A stretch of 64,000 nucleotides of DNA from positions 44,830,869 to 44,894,868 of the forward strand of contig LS997562.1 of the NCBI GenBank assembly GCA_000469685.2. Reading direction: 5' to 3'. Of this stretch, positions 49,865 to 61,176 are shown piece by piece. Positions within the stretch are counted from its first letter, which is position 1. Every line of letters begins with the position of its first letter. The notes below the pieces were generated by a model. That model was not told the origin of the DNA, searched no databases, and was given only the letters and a program-made list of their open reading frames with translations. A program made the translations under genes and the position numbers. The stretch comes from Haemonchus contortus (taxonomy: Eukaryota > Nematoda > Chromadorea > Rhabditida > Trichostrongylidae).

Positions 49865-50149
49865 GTACCGTCAGCGTGTGAAAATTGCAGTGCTACTTCG
49901 GTATTGATTGGTTGACGTTCAACTGGGCACCCTCATTTCCTACTCAACTGTTAAGCGCCATGAGTGACACTCCCCTTATCAATCCATCCCATTTTGTCTC
50001 CCATTGAGACTTCGGAAATAGCTCTTCGCGGCCATAGCGACTCATGGCATGTCAATAGATAGCTTCACCAGGCAGCTCATTAATAATTCGCAGCTGGATG
50101 TGGCTGTGTTCAAGATAAATTAGAAAATTAATGAATAAGAATGAGAAAC

Positions 50150-50357
50150 GCACTCACCTCCGACAACCCGCCTTGAGTTGAACATTCGTCTGGCACTACG
50201 CTACGGTCGTGACCGTGAAACTCCGCCCATACCCCGCCCATTAGAGAATGGCCACCTCTTGGCTGTTACCAAGCGGCTTCGAGAATTAGATGACGAGTTG
50301 AAACGTCGCGTACAAGGGCGAAGAACTTTCGTGAAAGGCAATTATGTGTATGAATGA
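50150..50357 (+). CDS. Candidate terminal exon, unidentified
   Basis: About 67 open codons end at TGA 50355-50357. The peptide is charged and helix-like: LELNIRLALRYGRDRETPPI, then LLAVTKRLRELDDELKRRV, ending VKGNYVYE. Codon use and composition look coding. No pyrimidine-rich acceptor precedes it, so the 5' limit is uncertain. This is the best-supported of the orphan exons between 46.4 and 50.4 kb. Confidence 0.4.
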
Positions 50358-52017
50358 TAAAAAAAGCTCCGGTTCGTAGTATATATTTGCTGTAGAGAGT
50401 TATGTAATGCTGGCGTTTTAGTTATAAACATCGGAAACGTAATGCATCCCGGAAGTTTGCGATGGTTAATATTGGTGCTTTTAGAGTAGGAACTGATAAT
50501 TTTTAATTCGTTACACGACATTCAGTTCAGAGACCTCCGTAGCTAATAACATGAGCAGAATACAATTTTAACGTGAATGCGGGACTCTGTAGAACGAAAA
50601 TCCGGCCATTCACCTTAAAATTCTAAACTGCTTATGTACCTTGCTCCGGTAAAAAGTATAGCTCTGGAGGTAGATCTAGAGAGACCGCAAAATTCCTCTG
50701 CAGTAGGGGACTATACGGGAACTATCCCATGTCAGAAAGATACCGAAAAGTCTTGGATGTTCCAATGCATCACATTCGAACCTCTGGAGCCCTTTCACTT
50801 TGAATTAATTCCACTGCATTGCCAATCAGTATTAGCCATGTAGTTTTTGTAGAAGCGCAAATGATGGAAAGCAACAACGATAAATTAAAAGGCTAAGTAA
50901 GAACCCCAAGGGCTTATGAGGCTCAAGACCCAATCAGATCTCATTTACTGAACTACGCTTTTTGTTCCTTTAGGTTGAAGCAAAGGTGGCACTACAGTTT
51001 TCGTGCTTCTCACTTTTTATAGGCTAAACCCCAATCTTTTCATTTTTCCACAATCATTTTATTGGCAGCGAATTGATGCAGAAATTGAAACATTTGGCGA
51101 TTAACAGTGATAACCATCGACTTTTTTTATTCATTTCAATGTCACATTTTGGGAGGGGAGTATATGCATGACACTGAAGTATTGCACTAGTTTCGAGCAC
51201 TTCTCCTTCCTGTTCTTTCCTTGATATCACATAGACGAAACGCCATTATGTGTACCCACCAAGTTTTCATATTACAGTGCAATTTCATGAGCAAATCCAA
51301 CTAGCTTTGTTGTCCTGCTTATAAGGACCAGTAAAAAGACGAAGTTGAAGTTCACCGTAAGTATCTCATCTACTGACATAATCACCTATTTTCATGTAAT
51401 CAATTCGAACAAGGAATCAACAAGACCTGAATGAATCTTTTCTATACGCCACACTGAGCTTTGTTATAAGGTTCGAAGAGGTTCAAGTAGTTTACTTGTG
51501 TAAGATCAAGCTACTCATCATTGGACCTATGGTGCTCAAGGACTATCGCTTTCCAGCTGCATTCACTTTTCGACATATTAACCATTCCAAAACATTAGGG
51601 TAAAATAGTGATCTGTATTTCATGACCACGATCCCTTTACACGGTTATAGTTGATTCTGAAGTATATATCAAAAGTTCTATTCATTGGAACTACGTCACA
51701 CAGAACCAGGCGAAAGGTCAACTACTACTTGACATGATGATCGCGTCAGAGCCATGCTAAATCATTGTGTACATATCCAGCAGCGCTGTTTGCATAAATT
51801 CATTCTCTGCTCTCACGAATGAACTCACATAACTCGGAACAAATTTGAACAACGTAACAATTCCCGTAAGTTAACAATTTGAATGAAACCTCATAAACAG
51901 TATGGCGCTAAAAATAACTAACAATCATAAATCAGCCATGCCTAACTGAAGACTCTCAAACTCAAATCACAAAAACAAACATATAAACAACAGATCAGCA
52001 CATAAATATCTCTTAGA
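50358..52017. other. Intergenic between convergent units
   Basis: AT-rich; the only longer frame (50634-50843) has no splice context. I see no gene, RNA or repeat. It should contain the 3' end of the minus-strand RPC6 gene. Confidence 0.35.
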
Positions 52018-53952
52018 TCAGTTACCCGAAAGCCATTCAGCCATGTATCGGCATGTTTGAGGACTTATCACATGTCCAGAAGAGCAGTCGTCTACAACTG
52101 GGCACGTCGAACACGGTACTGTAACCAATGGAGATGGAAGCGTAGTTGATGATGTTGCTCGAACCTAAGCAGCAGTTCGACAAGTAAAATACAACGTTGC
52201 TTATTTGAATAAAACTAATCAATCACAGATAATTAACGAGAACGGAAAACAATAAGCTTACTTTCCCATCGGGACGTCGTTCGATTGCTCCATCTAATAT
52301 AGCGACTTCGAGTATTCGTTCAACATCATCCACAGTGATTGTGACATTTAAAACACGCTTTTCCAATATAAAGTCTGCTATCTAAGCAAATCAAATCATT
52401 ATTAGTGGATTTTTATCAACAACAACGAAGTTTAAAAAAGTCTACCTCTTGAGGACGGACACAGCTGAGTTCTTTCTGCATAGAAAAGTCATCAGGATGG
52501 TTGTCTATGGCCTGCTTACGACGACTCTGGAAAACAACACCCTTCTAGCTTATAATATTTCAGAATTCTATCAATTATGATGGAATAAAAGAGCACAGGT
52601 GTAATTCTGAATTTGAAAAATTGAATAGTAAGAGCCTAGAATGCTAAGTCAAAGAATAGCCCTTTTTAACATTGGAAACATTGAACCATCGTAACAACCG
52701 CAGATTCCTAAGTGTGACTCTCTAATGCAGTCTGCCCTTCTTGTTTCAATAATGTACCCATGGATATCCCTAATCAGAGCAAAAGTAAAGAATAAGGGAT
52801 TTGTTGACTAGACGTACGTGTATGTAACCGATGCATACATTCACCAAAGTGTGTATGAGTTCAGCATCCAACTGCTGATCCGAATAGAATGTCCCTTAAA
52901 AGTTTAGACTTAACTGCATCCAGGAAGAACCGTAAAAGTACAAAGATGAAGGCTTATTAAAAAAAAATACATGAAACAAACCTCCTGTTAATGACGTGTC
53001 CGGTTCCAAATCATACAGCATGTAACATTTCTTTGTTGTGCCAACGGCCTAATCTATCGACAATAAGATGAATGGAACCAGAGAATCGAATTTTTCTTAC
53101 CTTTATGTTTTTAATCAGTTTCTTCTGCTCAAGTGATTTTAGAACTTTACGGAGTTGAATTTGGGATAAACCCGAGCCATCACGTAACTCTCGAATCCAA
53201 ATTCCTTTCCGCTTCGAATCTTCTATCAGAGTATATATCTGAATTTCATGCTTTCATACTAAGAGTAGAACTGGGAAAAAAAGTTAAACGAAATGATGAA
53301 CGAACAGCTTGCTCTTCTTCAGATGCACCAGAGAGCTGTGTATTCGTGTTAACTTTCAACCGTAGAGCCCCACCTGACGTTTTAGCAATGATGAGCTTTT
53401 TAGACACCAAAAGATTGTTGATAGCATTCTGAAAATTGTACCTCACACGAGGAAAAAATACAAATTTGAAAACTTCTACCAGAGGTGCAAAACAAAGATC
53501 TAAGCTGGCACAACCTGTCGATCGAGAGCTGGTATTGCCGCAGTCAAGGTAGAAATCGTATCGGTGTCCATGCCATCCGCAGCGGTTTGGACAATCTTAT
53601 AAATCTGTTCTTCCACGGCATCATTTTCTACCGCTCCTATCTGAAAGAAATGTGCATTAAGAAAGAGTGGAATTGTAAAAATGAAAAGAAAATGACAATG
53701 AAAAATAGTAGCGAGCCCATTCTCAACATCACAATCGTTATGACTGCAGTACTGGCCTAATTTCAAGCTTAAAGAATACTTGGTTGGAATCACGGAATGG
53801 AAACTCTTTCGCTAACAATTTCGTGAAAGGAACCGCTTTAAGAATGTACCACAGTGTCTTTAATAGCACAACAACATCGAATGAAATGATCCTCAAAACA
53901 CGAGAAATCGGAGGCCTACCTCAGTTTTGACAGTTGGGACAGAAGCAAGCAT
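52018..53952 (-). CDS. POLR3F: RNA polymerase III subunit RPC6 (RPC34/RPC39)
   Basis: Nine minus-strand exons join in phase: 53952-53920, 53640-53515, 53428-53306, 53238-53101, 53048-52982, 52894-52818, 52526-52446, 52381-52262, 52164-52018. They encode 303 residues against about 316 in human. Family features in order are a first winged helix with AINNLLVSKKLIIAKTSGGA, a second with KRKGIWIRELRDGSGLS and LKSLEQKKLIKNIKAVGTTK, then KCYMLYDLEPDTSLTGGTFY, SDQQLDAEL and the third helix unit. The C-terminal VPCSTCPVVDDC with ISPQTCRYMAEWL holds the four Cys that bind a 4Fe-4S cluster in this family. The subunit forms the RPC3-RPC6-RPC7 module needed for Pol III initiation. A TTTCTTTAG acceptor lies 9 bp before the ATG. 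An odd stop at the last junction is described under findings. Confidence 0.92.
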
Positions 53953-55069
53953 TCACTGTACCTAAAGAAAGAAACGCATAGCATGTATTATATCGCCGTT
54001 CTCGTAGGTATAAAATTCAGCAGATCTTGGACTGAGAACACGACCGAAAATCATACAAATGATAATTCGTTATTCTTATTGGAATGTCCCTGGAGACGAG
54101 ATCGCTGTGAGTTCTCTGGGTAAGATTTTTCATTACGTGGACCACACATAGCAATTGTCGAAGGTAAAGTTTGTGGATCAAAGTGCGGTACTGTGCTCTG
54201 ATCTATCGATTCCGGCAGCCCACTAATATAAGTTGCGCCCCAGGCAGGGTGGGCTATTTGCAGTGCTCCGGTGCCTCGCTCACATCCGTTCAGAAAGGTG
54301 AGTAAATTTACATTTACTTTCGCTTCTTGACCTGAGCTTACTACAGGAATTCATTTTTAGCAGACTTTTTATTAAGAATACCAGTAGATTAATGGTAATA
54401 CGCTGATAACTGATGAGAGCATGGAACATACAAAATTTCGGCTTGTGTCTGATACAACTAGTAATGTTGGCAGTTCTCATTTGAAGTACCCTCTTAGAAA
54501 TGTCAAATATATTACTTTTTTTACGTAACACTGCTCTACTAACGCCATCGAAAGGTAGCTAAGATTGCTGCGAATATGGGAAAGTCTAAGCGAATGTTTG
54601 TCACCTAAACGAACCTAATTTATACGTTTACAGGTGGACTAATAACAAAGCAAAGAGGTGAAGCTTTTGCAACATGCTGAAGGCCGTCAGTCGACGTGGA
54701 GATTGTGTGGTTGCGGCAAAGTTGTTCAATTGACGTCATACACAAAGTCGGTCTTCTGGATAAGTCTCCATGACGACAAGCTGCCAATCTGGTCAGTTCG
54801 GGCTTCGTGGGTTATTAACCACTTTTATCGACAAAAATCTTATACCACCCACTTAGTTTGGGTGTTCGAGACTCTCTCAGGTTTATTAGTGGTCTTTTAA
54901 TGGGTATGTCGATATGATGCCTGTTCGGATACTATTTTGTACTTCATCACATTAGACAAGTATAATCATAGCTAAAGACATTATACAATGGGGCGGAGAT
55001 TTCATTTCAAGTTCATATATCGTTTAATCTATGACAAAACAAAACGGTTTATAGAAATGGCGGAGCAAA
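53953..55069. other. Spacer between POLR3F and collagen
   Basis: The probable spliced-leader acceptor of POLR3F is at 53962-53963 on the minus strand. The rest is AT-rich with short unsupported frames. The preceding collagen gene is on the same strand, 1.1 kb upstream. Confidence 0.4.
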
Positions 55070-56959
55070 TTATGTTTTAACAGATTTCTTGTAGTACCCG
55101 GGCGAGACCCGTGGCGGTGGACAGCTCTGGCATGGCCACGTTGGGCCTTGTGGTCCTGGCGGCCCTGGTGGCCCAATTGCTCCTCGTGGTCCTTTTTCAC
55201 CTTTGAGACCGGGGAAGCCGCGTTCTCCACGTGGACCCTCCAGTCCTAAACGATTGCACTCATAGCAGCGAATAAAATCTATCAGAAATCTCTAGACTAA
55301 TGACTTACCGTTTTCTCCATCTCGTCCCCGCTGTCCTTTGTCACCAGGTAAACCACGTGGTCCAGGCTCCCCTTCTTTTCCAGGCGGACCACTAGCTGTG
55401 TAAAGTTTTCCCGGCTCACCAGGCTCGCCAGGAGGCCCTGTCAGTCCGCGGAAACCCTTCTCTCCAGGCTCGCCCGGAGCACCACTAGGCGATGGAGGAG
55501 CAGGTTCACCCGCAATGCCAGGCCGTCCTCGAAGACCGCGTTCCCCTTTTTCACCGGGTGGACCAATTCTTCTAAAAAAGTTGGCATCAGAAATGTTTAC
55601 GTGATAGAGCTATTTACAGTTAGCAGGCAGATTCTTCTGAGCCCGTTCCAAAGTACCGAAATACGCATGAGCACTTAGTTTGAGTAGCATGCCATGCGGT
55701 CAATAGCTCTGGTTCGAGTCCTCATTCAGAAATAACTTATTATTAGAAACTCTGATGTAGCCAGTATTCCAATTTTGTTTACTGCTGAAGATTTGGGGTT
55801 CAATATGGAATATAAACTCGAAGAAAATCGGGAAAGAATAAACAAACCCAGGCGCGCCAGCAGGACACTCGCGAATGCACAACGGACGTGCGTCCAGATC
55901 AGCAGGTCGACCAACATCTCCAGGAGTACCTTGAAAAGAAATGTTTCGCACATCGAAATAGCTAACTATATATTAGAATTTGCTCAAAGCTCCGAGAAAT
56001 TTGTGAGAATGGACTTTTTCAAAAGTAGTCCCGAGAGTTTATTTACGAGGAGCATCATTGGCTGCTAATAATAAATGATATCTCACCAGGAATGCCATCG
56101 ATGCCGTCTGGAGAGGGATGGCCTGGGTATCCTTTAGGCCCTGGCGGTCCGAAACAACATGCTAAAGTATACGTAGTTTCGATTTATCACATTTGCCACA
56201 CAACGTAATGACGTTTAGCCAGAGGATTTTGCTACACTTCTGCAAGGTACTGAACTTTTAAAGACCCAAATCTCACTTGCTAGATCGTTCGAAAACACTA
56301 CTTGCTTGCCTGCAGGGAAAAACTGAATCTTAAAGGAAAAACGACAAATTTCATTGCTTTACAAATCGAGCGGAAAAGTGGCAGAGATCGAATCAACGCT
56401 CAGAATTGTTGTTACTCAAGTTGTTTTAGGATGAAGGCGCGTGCAAACGATCGGTAAACTTTAATAACAATGAGGCTCATTGGCCTGGCATCTGCTGTTC
56501 ATGTGGATCAACAGCTTTTTGGATAAGTCTATGCGTAATAGTATTACTTACAGGCTAAATGTCGTTTTTCCCTTATGCTGCCATGAATTTCTTCTTTGGC
56601 CAATTCCACCTTTCTCCAAAGTTCTCCGACTAGCGTCTGAAATAGTGGATGGAATCATGGTTGTCAGTGTTTGCCGTGTGCGCTGATAAAAGGAAGGAAA
56701 TGAGGTGATTTCATTCTCTGTCGATGACAACTTGATCGGATGAATGCTCAAGAATCCCTAGATGGATTGAGCAAAACCATAGGAAGTAGCGGAAATCACA
56801 AACCGGACAGTGTTGTTGGTCAATCTGTGAGAAGACGTAGAGAGTATGAAATATGATCAGAGGGCACAGTGCAGATGCACAGATTATAGCCGACATGGAA
56901 AGCGACAGAGCGACTGCTGGCAAGCCGCTCCATTTCCACAGAGTAGTGAGAACGGCCAT
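55070..56959 (-). CDS. Cuticle collagen
   Basis: Seven minus-strand exons in phase (56959-56804, 56636-56552, 56328-56302, 56161-56087, 55929-55848, 55571-55309, 55245-55070) encode 287 residues. The layout is that of nematode cuticle collagens. There is an N-terminal membrane helix ([18 protein letters not shown]), then a Trp/Glu block ([15 protein letters not shown]) and a REKR site matching the furin/BLI-4 cleavage consensus. Cys pairs ([23 protein letters not shown]) interrupt two Gly-X-Y blocks, the longer being exon 6 with [14 protein letters not shown] short C-terminus has PCQSCPPP. Collagens of this family are secreted, trimerise and are cross-linked in the cuticle. The ATG directly follows a TTCAATTCAG acceptor. 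Exon 3 is only 27 bp. Confidence 0.9.
55660..55735 (+). repeat. SINE or tRNA-like head in a collagen intron
   Basis: A consensus box B (GGTTCGAGTCC at 55711-55721) is preceded by a weak box A-like TAGTTTGAGTAGC, but acceptor and anticodon stems do not fold. It is antisense to the collagen, in its intron 5. Confidence 0.35.
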
Positions 56960-59900
56960 CTGAATTGAAGTTGTGAAAAGTATGAATTCTACTCGTTCTA
57001 CATTCAAAACCGCGAGAAGGCCTGTTTCCAGTGGTGCACTTGGGGATTGTGGAACGGCTCAAGATGAAATGGAGAAAATCTTTTTACAATGAGGTGCAAG
57101 TTTTTCTTTAAATGACAATGGAGAGGTTTGTACGCCCATTTTGAACGCAGCAAAGATTTATTTTTGTATTCTGCCTTGGCAGAATTTTTCCTGGTGCGCT
57201 CTGATTTCGGATTTGAATAGAAATATTGGTGAATACCGATATCCGAGGAAAGAAATTGTTGTGAGAAGTATATAAGGATGATGAAGTCCATGGAAATCAC
57301 ATACGGACACTGATGACTCAGCCTGATACTCATAGGGAATGGTATCTCGTCAACTGGAGATCTATAAACGGGTGTAAAGAAGACAGCTAGACAAGTGCAG
57401 AACTATAAACGGGTCTGGCTGACGCGAAATGATAGCTGGCGTTATTAGGAAAATTGCTGTTCACCGACTGTGAAAACGAGACGAAAAGTTTCAATGGGGT
57501 CGACCTCGGCAACTGAAAGCGGCTTCGTCAAGAAGATGACAACGTCTCATTATTGGAGGTCTAACTGAGTGACAGACGCCCAAAGTCAAAAGCGCACTTG
57601 AGAACCTGACGTTAGAAGAGGAAAGGAGAAGCAGCAGCCACACATTGTTTTTTTTTTCAATGGTAAGACAGCAAAATTTCCTTACGAGTAGACCTACGAG
57701 GAAATTTCGGTTGTTAGAATGGCTATTAAGTGTTTTTAACAGCTGTGAGGCGATGAGGACAAGTTCCGATGAGAATGAGCTTTGATGAGACACAATTTGT
57801 CCATCGTTCGCACCTCCTCACCCACCTCAGCCGGATTTAATTGGCCGTCTCCAATTTGACGATAATTGCTAAGGCGCAGGGGTCGCACTTCAACGCCAGC
57901 ATGAGTGGAGTTGGCTGGTTAACGGAAAGATTCCGTGTGTCGTATTCTCGACGGAAACCTGAGGCGAATTTAGGGCAAACGAATCTCTGTAGGGCTCAAG
58001 CCCTATCTGGGATTGGCGCTCAGTTGGTGTGAGCGAGTGCTCAGCACTACTGTCCCTTCAATGTTCAAAACATGGAGGGGTGTCTATTGGGTGAGTTAGG
58101 GCCGTTGAGGAAATGTAACGACTCATGCGCTAGCAGCTCGTGGAATCGCTTGCTCAATCGTCAATCATAGCATGTCGCTGATTTTGTACCGAAGATACCC
58201 CCACTGTCGCTTGGCAATCTAGCAGATTCCAATGCCCTTTGTGGTCGGCCAGCTTCAACAGGTTTCAGTGTCCTTGCTCAATTGCTGGAGTACAAATTCT
58301 ACATACAACAGCGTCTTCAGAACAATACTACTCAACCGAGAACCCTGTACCCAAGTAATTAACGCTGTTGGATGGTCCTCTACAACAACATCAGCCAAAT
58401 CTGAGCCCGCTCAAGAGAAAACACTCAGTGTATTTTCTGGATGCTATATGCGAATAAATCACCGATTTTATACTTGAAGGACAGACTAATCTGAGAAACG
58501 AAAGTTGGCCCTTCCCTCAGCACCATCTACTTTTTTGGTAATGTCGATAGTAACTGATCACTACAACTGATTTTGTCACTTCAAAGTATGTACTCATAGC
58601 TGTTTTGTAGACAGTATGTCTTTTCCTCACTGAAGGTCCATGGTAGGAAAAATTGCAAAATGAAGCTTGGTGTCAGGAAGGTATATGCAGTGTTTATAAA
58701 ATGCATTCTTCCGGTAGACTTCCGGAGTGATCATCTAAAGACTAAAGGTTACTGATTATCTAATGGATTGAATAGCGACCGAAATTATAGAGAAACTTCC
58801 ATGTTCGTCATGGAAGGAGTATGAGTTTTCCTACTCGAACGGCGGGACGCGCTCCCCGTACCCATTCGCCACTTGCCACGGGGATGTGGGCCGAAATACT
58901 GTCATCCTTCATGGAAGTGTCTAACTGCGTGAAGGGAAAGAATAATGTTAATGATGTCCGGAAAAGTATAGCATCGCATGGCCTCGTTTGGTCATCTGAA
59001 GACCTCCAGTATTCAAGTGAGGAGAAGATTCCCGAGCCATCAAAGGAAGTCGCTGAGGTCTGGCGATTTGGTTTCATCAGAAAAAAGGGTGGAACGTACC
59101 GAAAGATATTCGGGTATTCTAGGCAAATATTCATTTTGAGCTTTGTAATGAGCACTCGATATATTCTCGGCATTTTCTTTGCCTCCACATCACCTTCTAC
59201 AATGTCGTTTTTGGAAGCATTGGCTTTTTGTCATGCAGATTAGTAGAAAAATTTACGAGTTGCTTCTGGGATTGTATCTGTTTCGTGTGAGAACTACAAT
59301 AAGCAATGAGCCTGGCTTGAGCCATATATCAGGCCCTGTTCGTGATCAATTGATAGGCGAATTTCCCGAAATAAAAGTAGCCCATAGGGACCGGACACGT
59401 ATCATTTGACATCGAGGCAGTGACGGGTTAGCTTCCGTGGTAGGCTTTACGTTATACCAAATTGCGCATGGCGATATTGCCTCACAACCCAGTGCGACGT
59501 GCATTCATCCAGAGATCTCAAATTTCATTGTCAACTTCCAACAGTGCATCTTACTGTACTTTGGTGGTGGGTATATCTGCTCGATTCAAGTGACGAAATG
59601 TAAAGGCAAGCTACGGAGGGGGGGGGGGGGGTGGCAGGAATACCATTATTGCCTTTCGCTTGTACAACCTTAAGCTCTGCTGGAACATAGTCACAGAAAG
59701 AGCTCCAGCTGAGTCATCCTTGAACAGCCCGAAGAAGCAGTTCGAGCCTGAGGACTAGCATTTTGAATGTAAAGAGCGGTGAGGGTGAACGATTACCTAA
59801 CCGTGGAATGGGATTGAGTAGTAACATGCCATCTGAACTCACACGAAGGTAGAAAATGATTGGTCCCAATTCCACTTTCCGCTAAAAGGCTCATGGGGCA

Positions 59901-60549
59901 AGTAGTGCATCATTCGCGATCGTACCTCATTTTGCAGTGACTACAGCAATACGGTCTAAGCCTTACTTGGAACCTTTGCAGCGTAAGTAACTACGCGGTG
60001 AACTAAATTCATTGCTGCTCGAACTTGTAATTGGAACCCGTTTGTCAACGGGATTGATTCTCACGCACATAACATTAGCACTTAGATTTCTTACTTTTGG
60101 CTGACTATTATCTGTTCTGACCCATAAGGTAAAGTTTTTTGTAATCTTCCAAAAGAATGACGTGACTTTCCTTTACACATCTACTATCCATTACCAAAGT
60201 CGAACGCATGGCGCATATCAGCTAGACTGTCGGTTTTGCTCTTAATCACGGATTGTGTATGGGACTTGTGGCATTTTGTTGACTCCTGGCTAATACTGCT
60301 TACTGAAATACACAACAAAACAAAATTTACATAAATTTTTATTTTTTTTCTTACAAGCGACAGTCGAATAATAATAATAGTAAAACCGATATCAATCACA
60401 AATACAATATTGCATTTCTTCGAACAAGATACGAACTTATAAATTACAACACCAATACTTCAATACGAGTGGTATTTCAAAGAGATCTTATCATAATAAA
60501 GAGCACCTACCAATTTCAATCAAACTCCAACAATACACGTATACAGAAT
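56960..60549. other. Mostly non-coding upstream of the collagen
   Basis: This should include the collagen promoter, which I cannot delimit. A (G)12 tract lies near 59620. Frames on both strands at 57004-57793 overlap and lack splice support. One better candidate ORF is listed at 58821-59243. Near 60348-60353 the plus-strand TTTATT is the poly(A) signal (AATAAA on the minus strand) of the gene at 60550. Confidence 0.35.
58821..59243 (+). CDS. Unidentified 140-residue ORF, possibly a relic
   Basis: The single open frame has protein-like composition (SYMPATHETIC family not recognised): FMEVSNCVKGKNNVND, SSEEKIPEPSKEVAEVWRFG, then a hydrophobic stretch (YILGIFFASTSPSTM). A 126-codon frame on the opposite strand overlaps it, and another + frame continues to 59409 with ISGPVRDQLIGEFPEIKVA, which would fit a frameshifted longer gene. 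No acceptor, TATA box or poly(A) signal is in register. Confidence 0.25.
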   Translation: MSFPTRTAGRAPRTHSPLATGMWAEILSSFMEVSNCVKGKNNVNDVRKSIASHGLVWSSEDLQYSSEEKIPEPSKEVAEVWRFGFIRKKGGTYRKIFGYSRQIFILSFVMSTRYILGIFFASTSPSTMSFLEALAFCHAD

Positions 60550-61152
60550 TCACGGCCAGTGGAATGGGGGACATCCACCAACGCGATGACCATCTCCAGG
60601 GAAAGGTGGGCAGTGTCCCAAGGGTGGGCCCATCATATGGAAACCGAAAGGGCCAAACCTTGGAAATGGATCACTTCCATGATGATCAGGTCTTGGATGG
60701 TGACGGTGATGTCGGTGGGTGCGATCGCGACTCGTGGAGCGGTCTTTGGAACGTGGTCGCCTTCCACGAGAACGGTCGCGACTTCTACATCTGGAGTGAT
60801 TGCGAGGGCCACGTCCCGGATGTCGCCTCCAACGTCGCCGACTAGGGGCGAGCTCATCACAGCTGGAGCAGGAGATCTCGTCATCGTCGCTCGCATCGCA
60901 GGCGTAGAGTCTTAGTAGTGATGATTCGTCGGCAGCGTTCATCAGAGTGTCGGCGCTGTTAAGCTTCACCGGCTCGCCGTCCATGTCGATCCAGAAGGTA
61001 GTGTCATCAGGAATACCAAGTTCCTGGGCCTTGCTTTTTAGTTTCTCGAATAGGTCGTCCTTGTCCTTGTAGGTAACAGTGATCCGTGGTGTACGGTTCA
61101 TAAAGAGCTTAAGAATAACGGATTTGTGCTGGGAAGTGGAATCTTCGGGCAT
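60550..61152 (-). CDS. Intronless PB1-like / SR-rich / His-Pro-rich protein
   Basis: It encodes 200 residues from the ATG at 61152; an in-frame ATG at 61176 lies too close to the TATA box (61192-61200) to be in the mRNA, and the paralogue aligns at MPEDS. Residues 8-85 fit a PB1/ubiquitin-like fold: strand (VILKLFMN), strand (RITVTYKD), helix (LFEKLKSKAQELG), then an OPCA-like WIDMDGEPVKL, helix and strand (LLRLYA). An acidic-Ser linker (DASDDDEISCSSCDE) leads to an Arg/Ser tract (RSRDRSRGRRPRSKDRS) and a His/Pro/Phe-rich tail (HRHHRHHPRPDHHG; FPRFGPFGFHMMGPPLG). PB1 domains mediate oligomerisation, and SR and low-complexity tails often bind RNA or condense; applying this here is inference. 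Poly(A) signal near 60350. Confidence 0.75.
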   Translation of the reverse strand: MPEDSTSQHKSVILKLFMNRTPRITVTYKDKDDLFEKLKSKAQELGIPDDTTFWIDMDGEPVKLNSADTLMNAADESSLLRLYACDASDDDEISCSSCDELAPSRRRWRRHPGRGPRNHSRCRSRDRSRGRRPRSKDRSTSRDRTHRHHRHHPRPDHHGSDPFPRFGPFGFHMMGPPLGHCPPFPGDGHRVGGCPPFHWP

Positions 61153-61176
61153 GATTGCTGGTTGGATAACTGGCAT

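Noticed and set aside
52680..52780. Extra POLR3F exon between exons 6 and 7
   Set aside because: The open minus-strand frame repeats no family motif and every acceptor there gives a stop in the required phase; exons 6 and 7 join directly.
55700..55735. tRNA gene suggested by GGTTCGAGTCC
   Set aside because: No acceptor, D or anticodon stem can be formed; treated as a SINE-like head.
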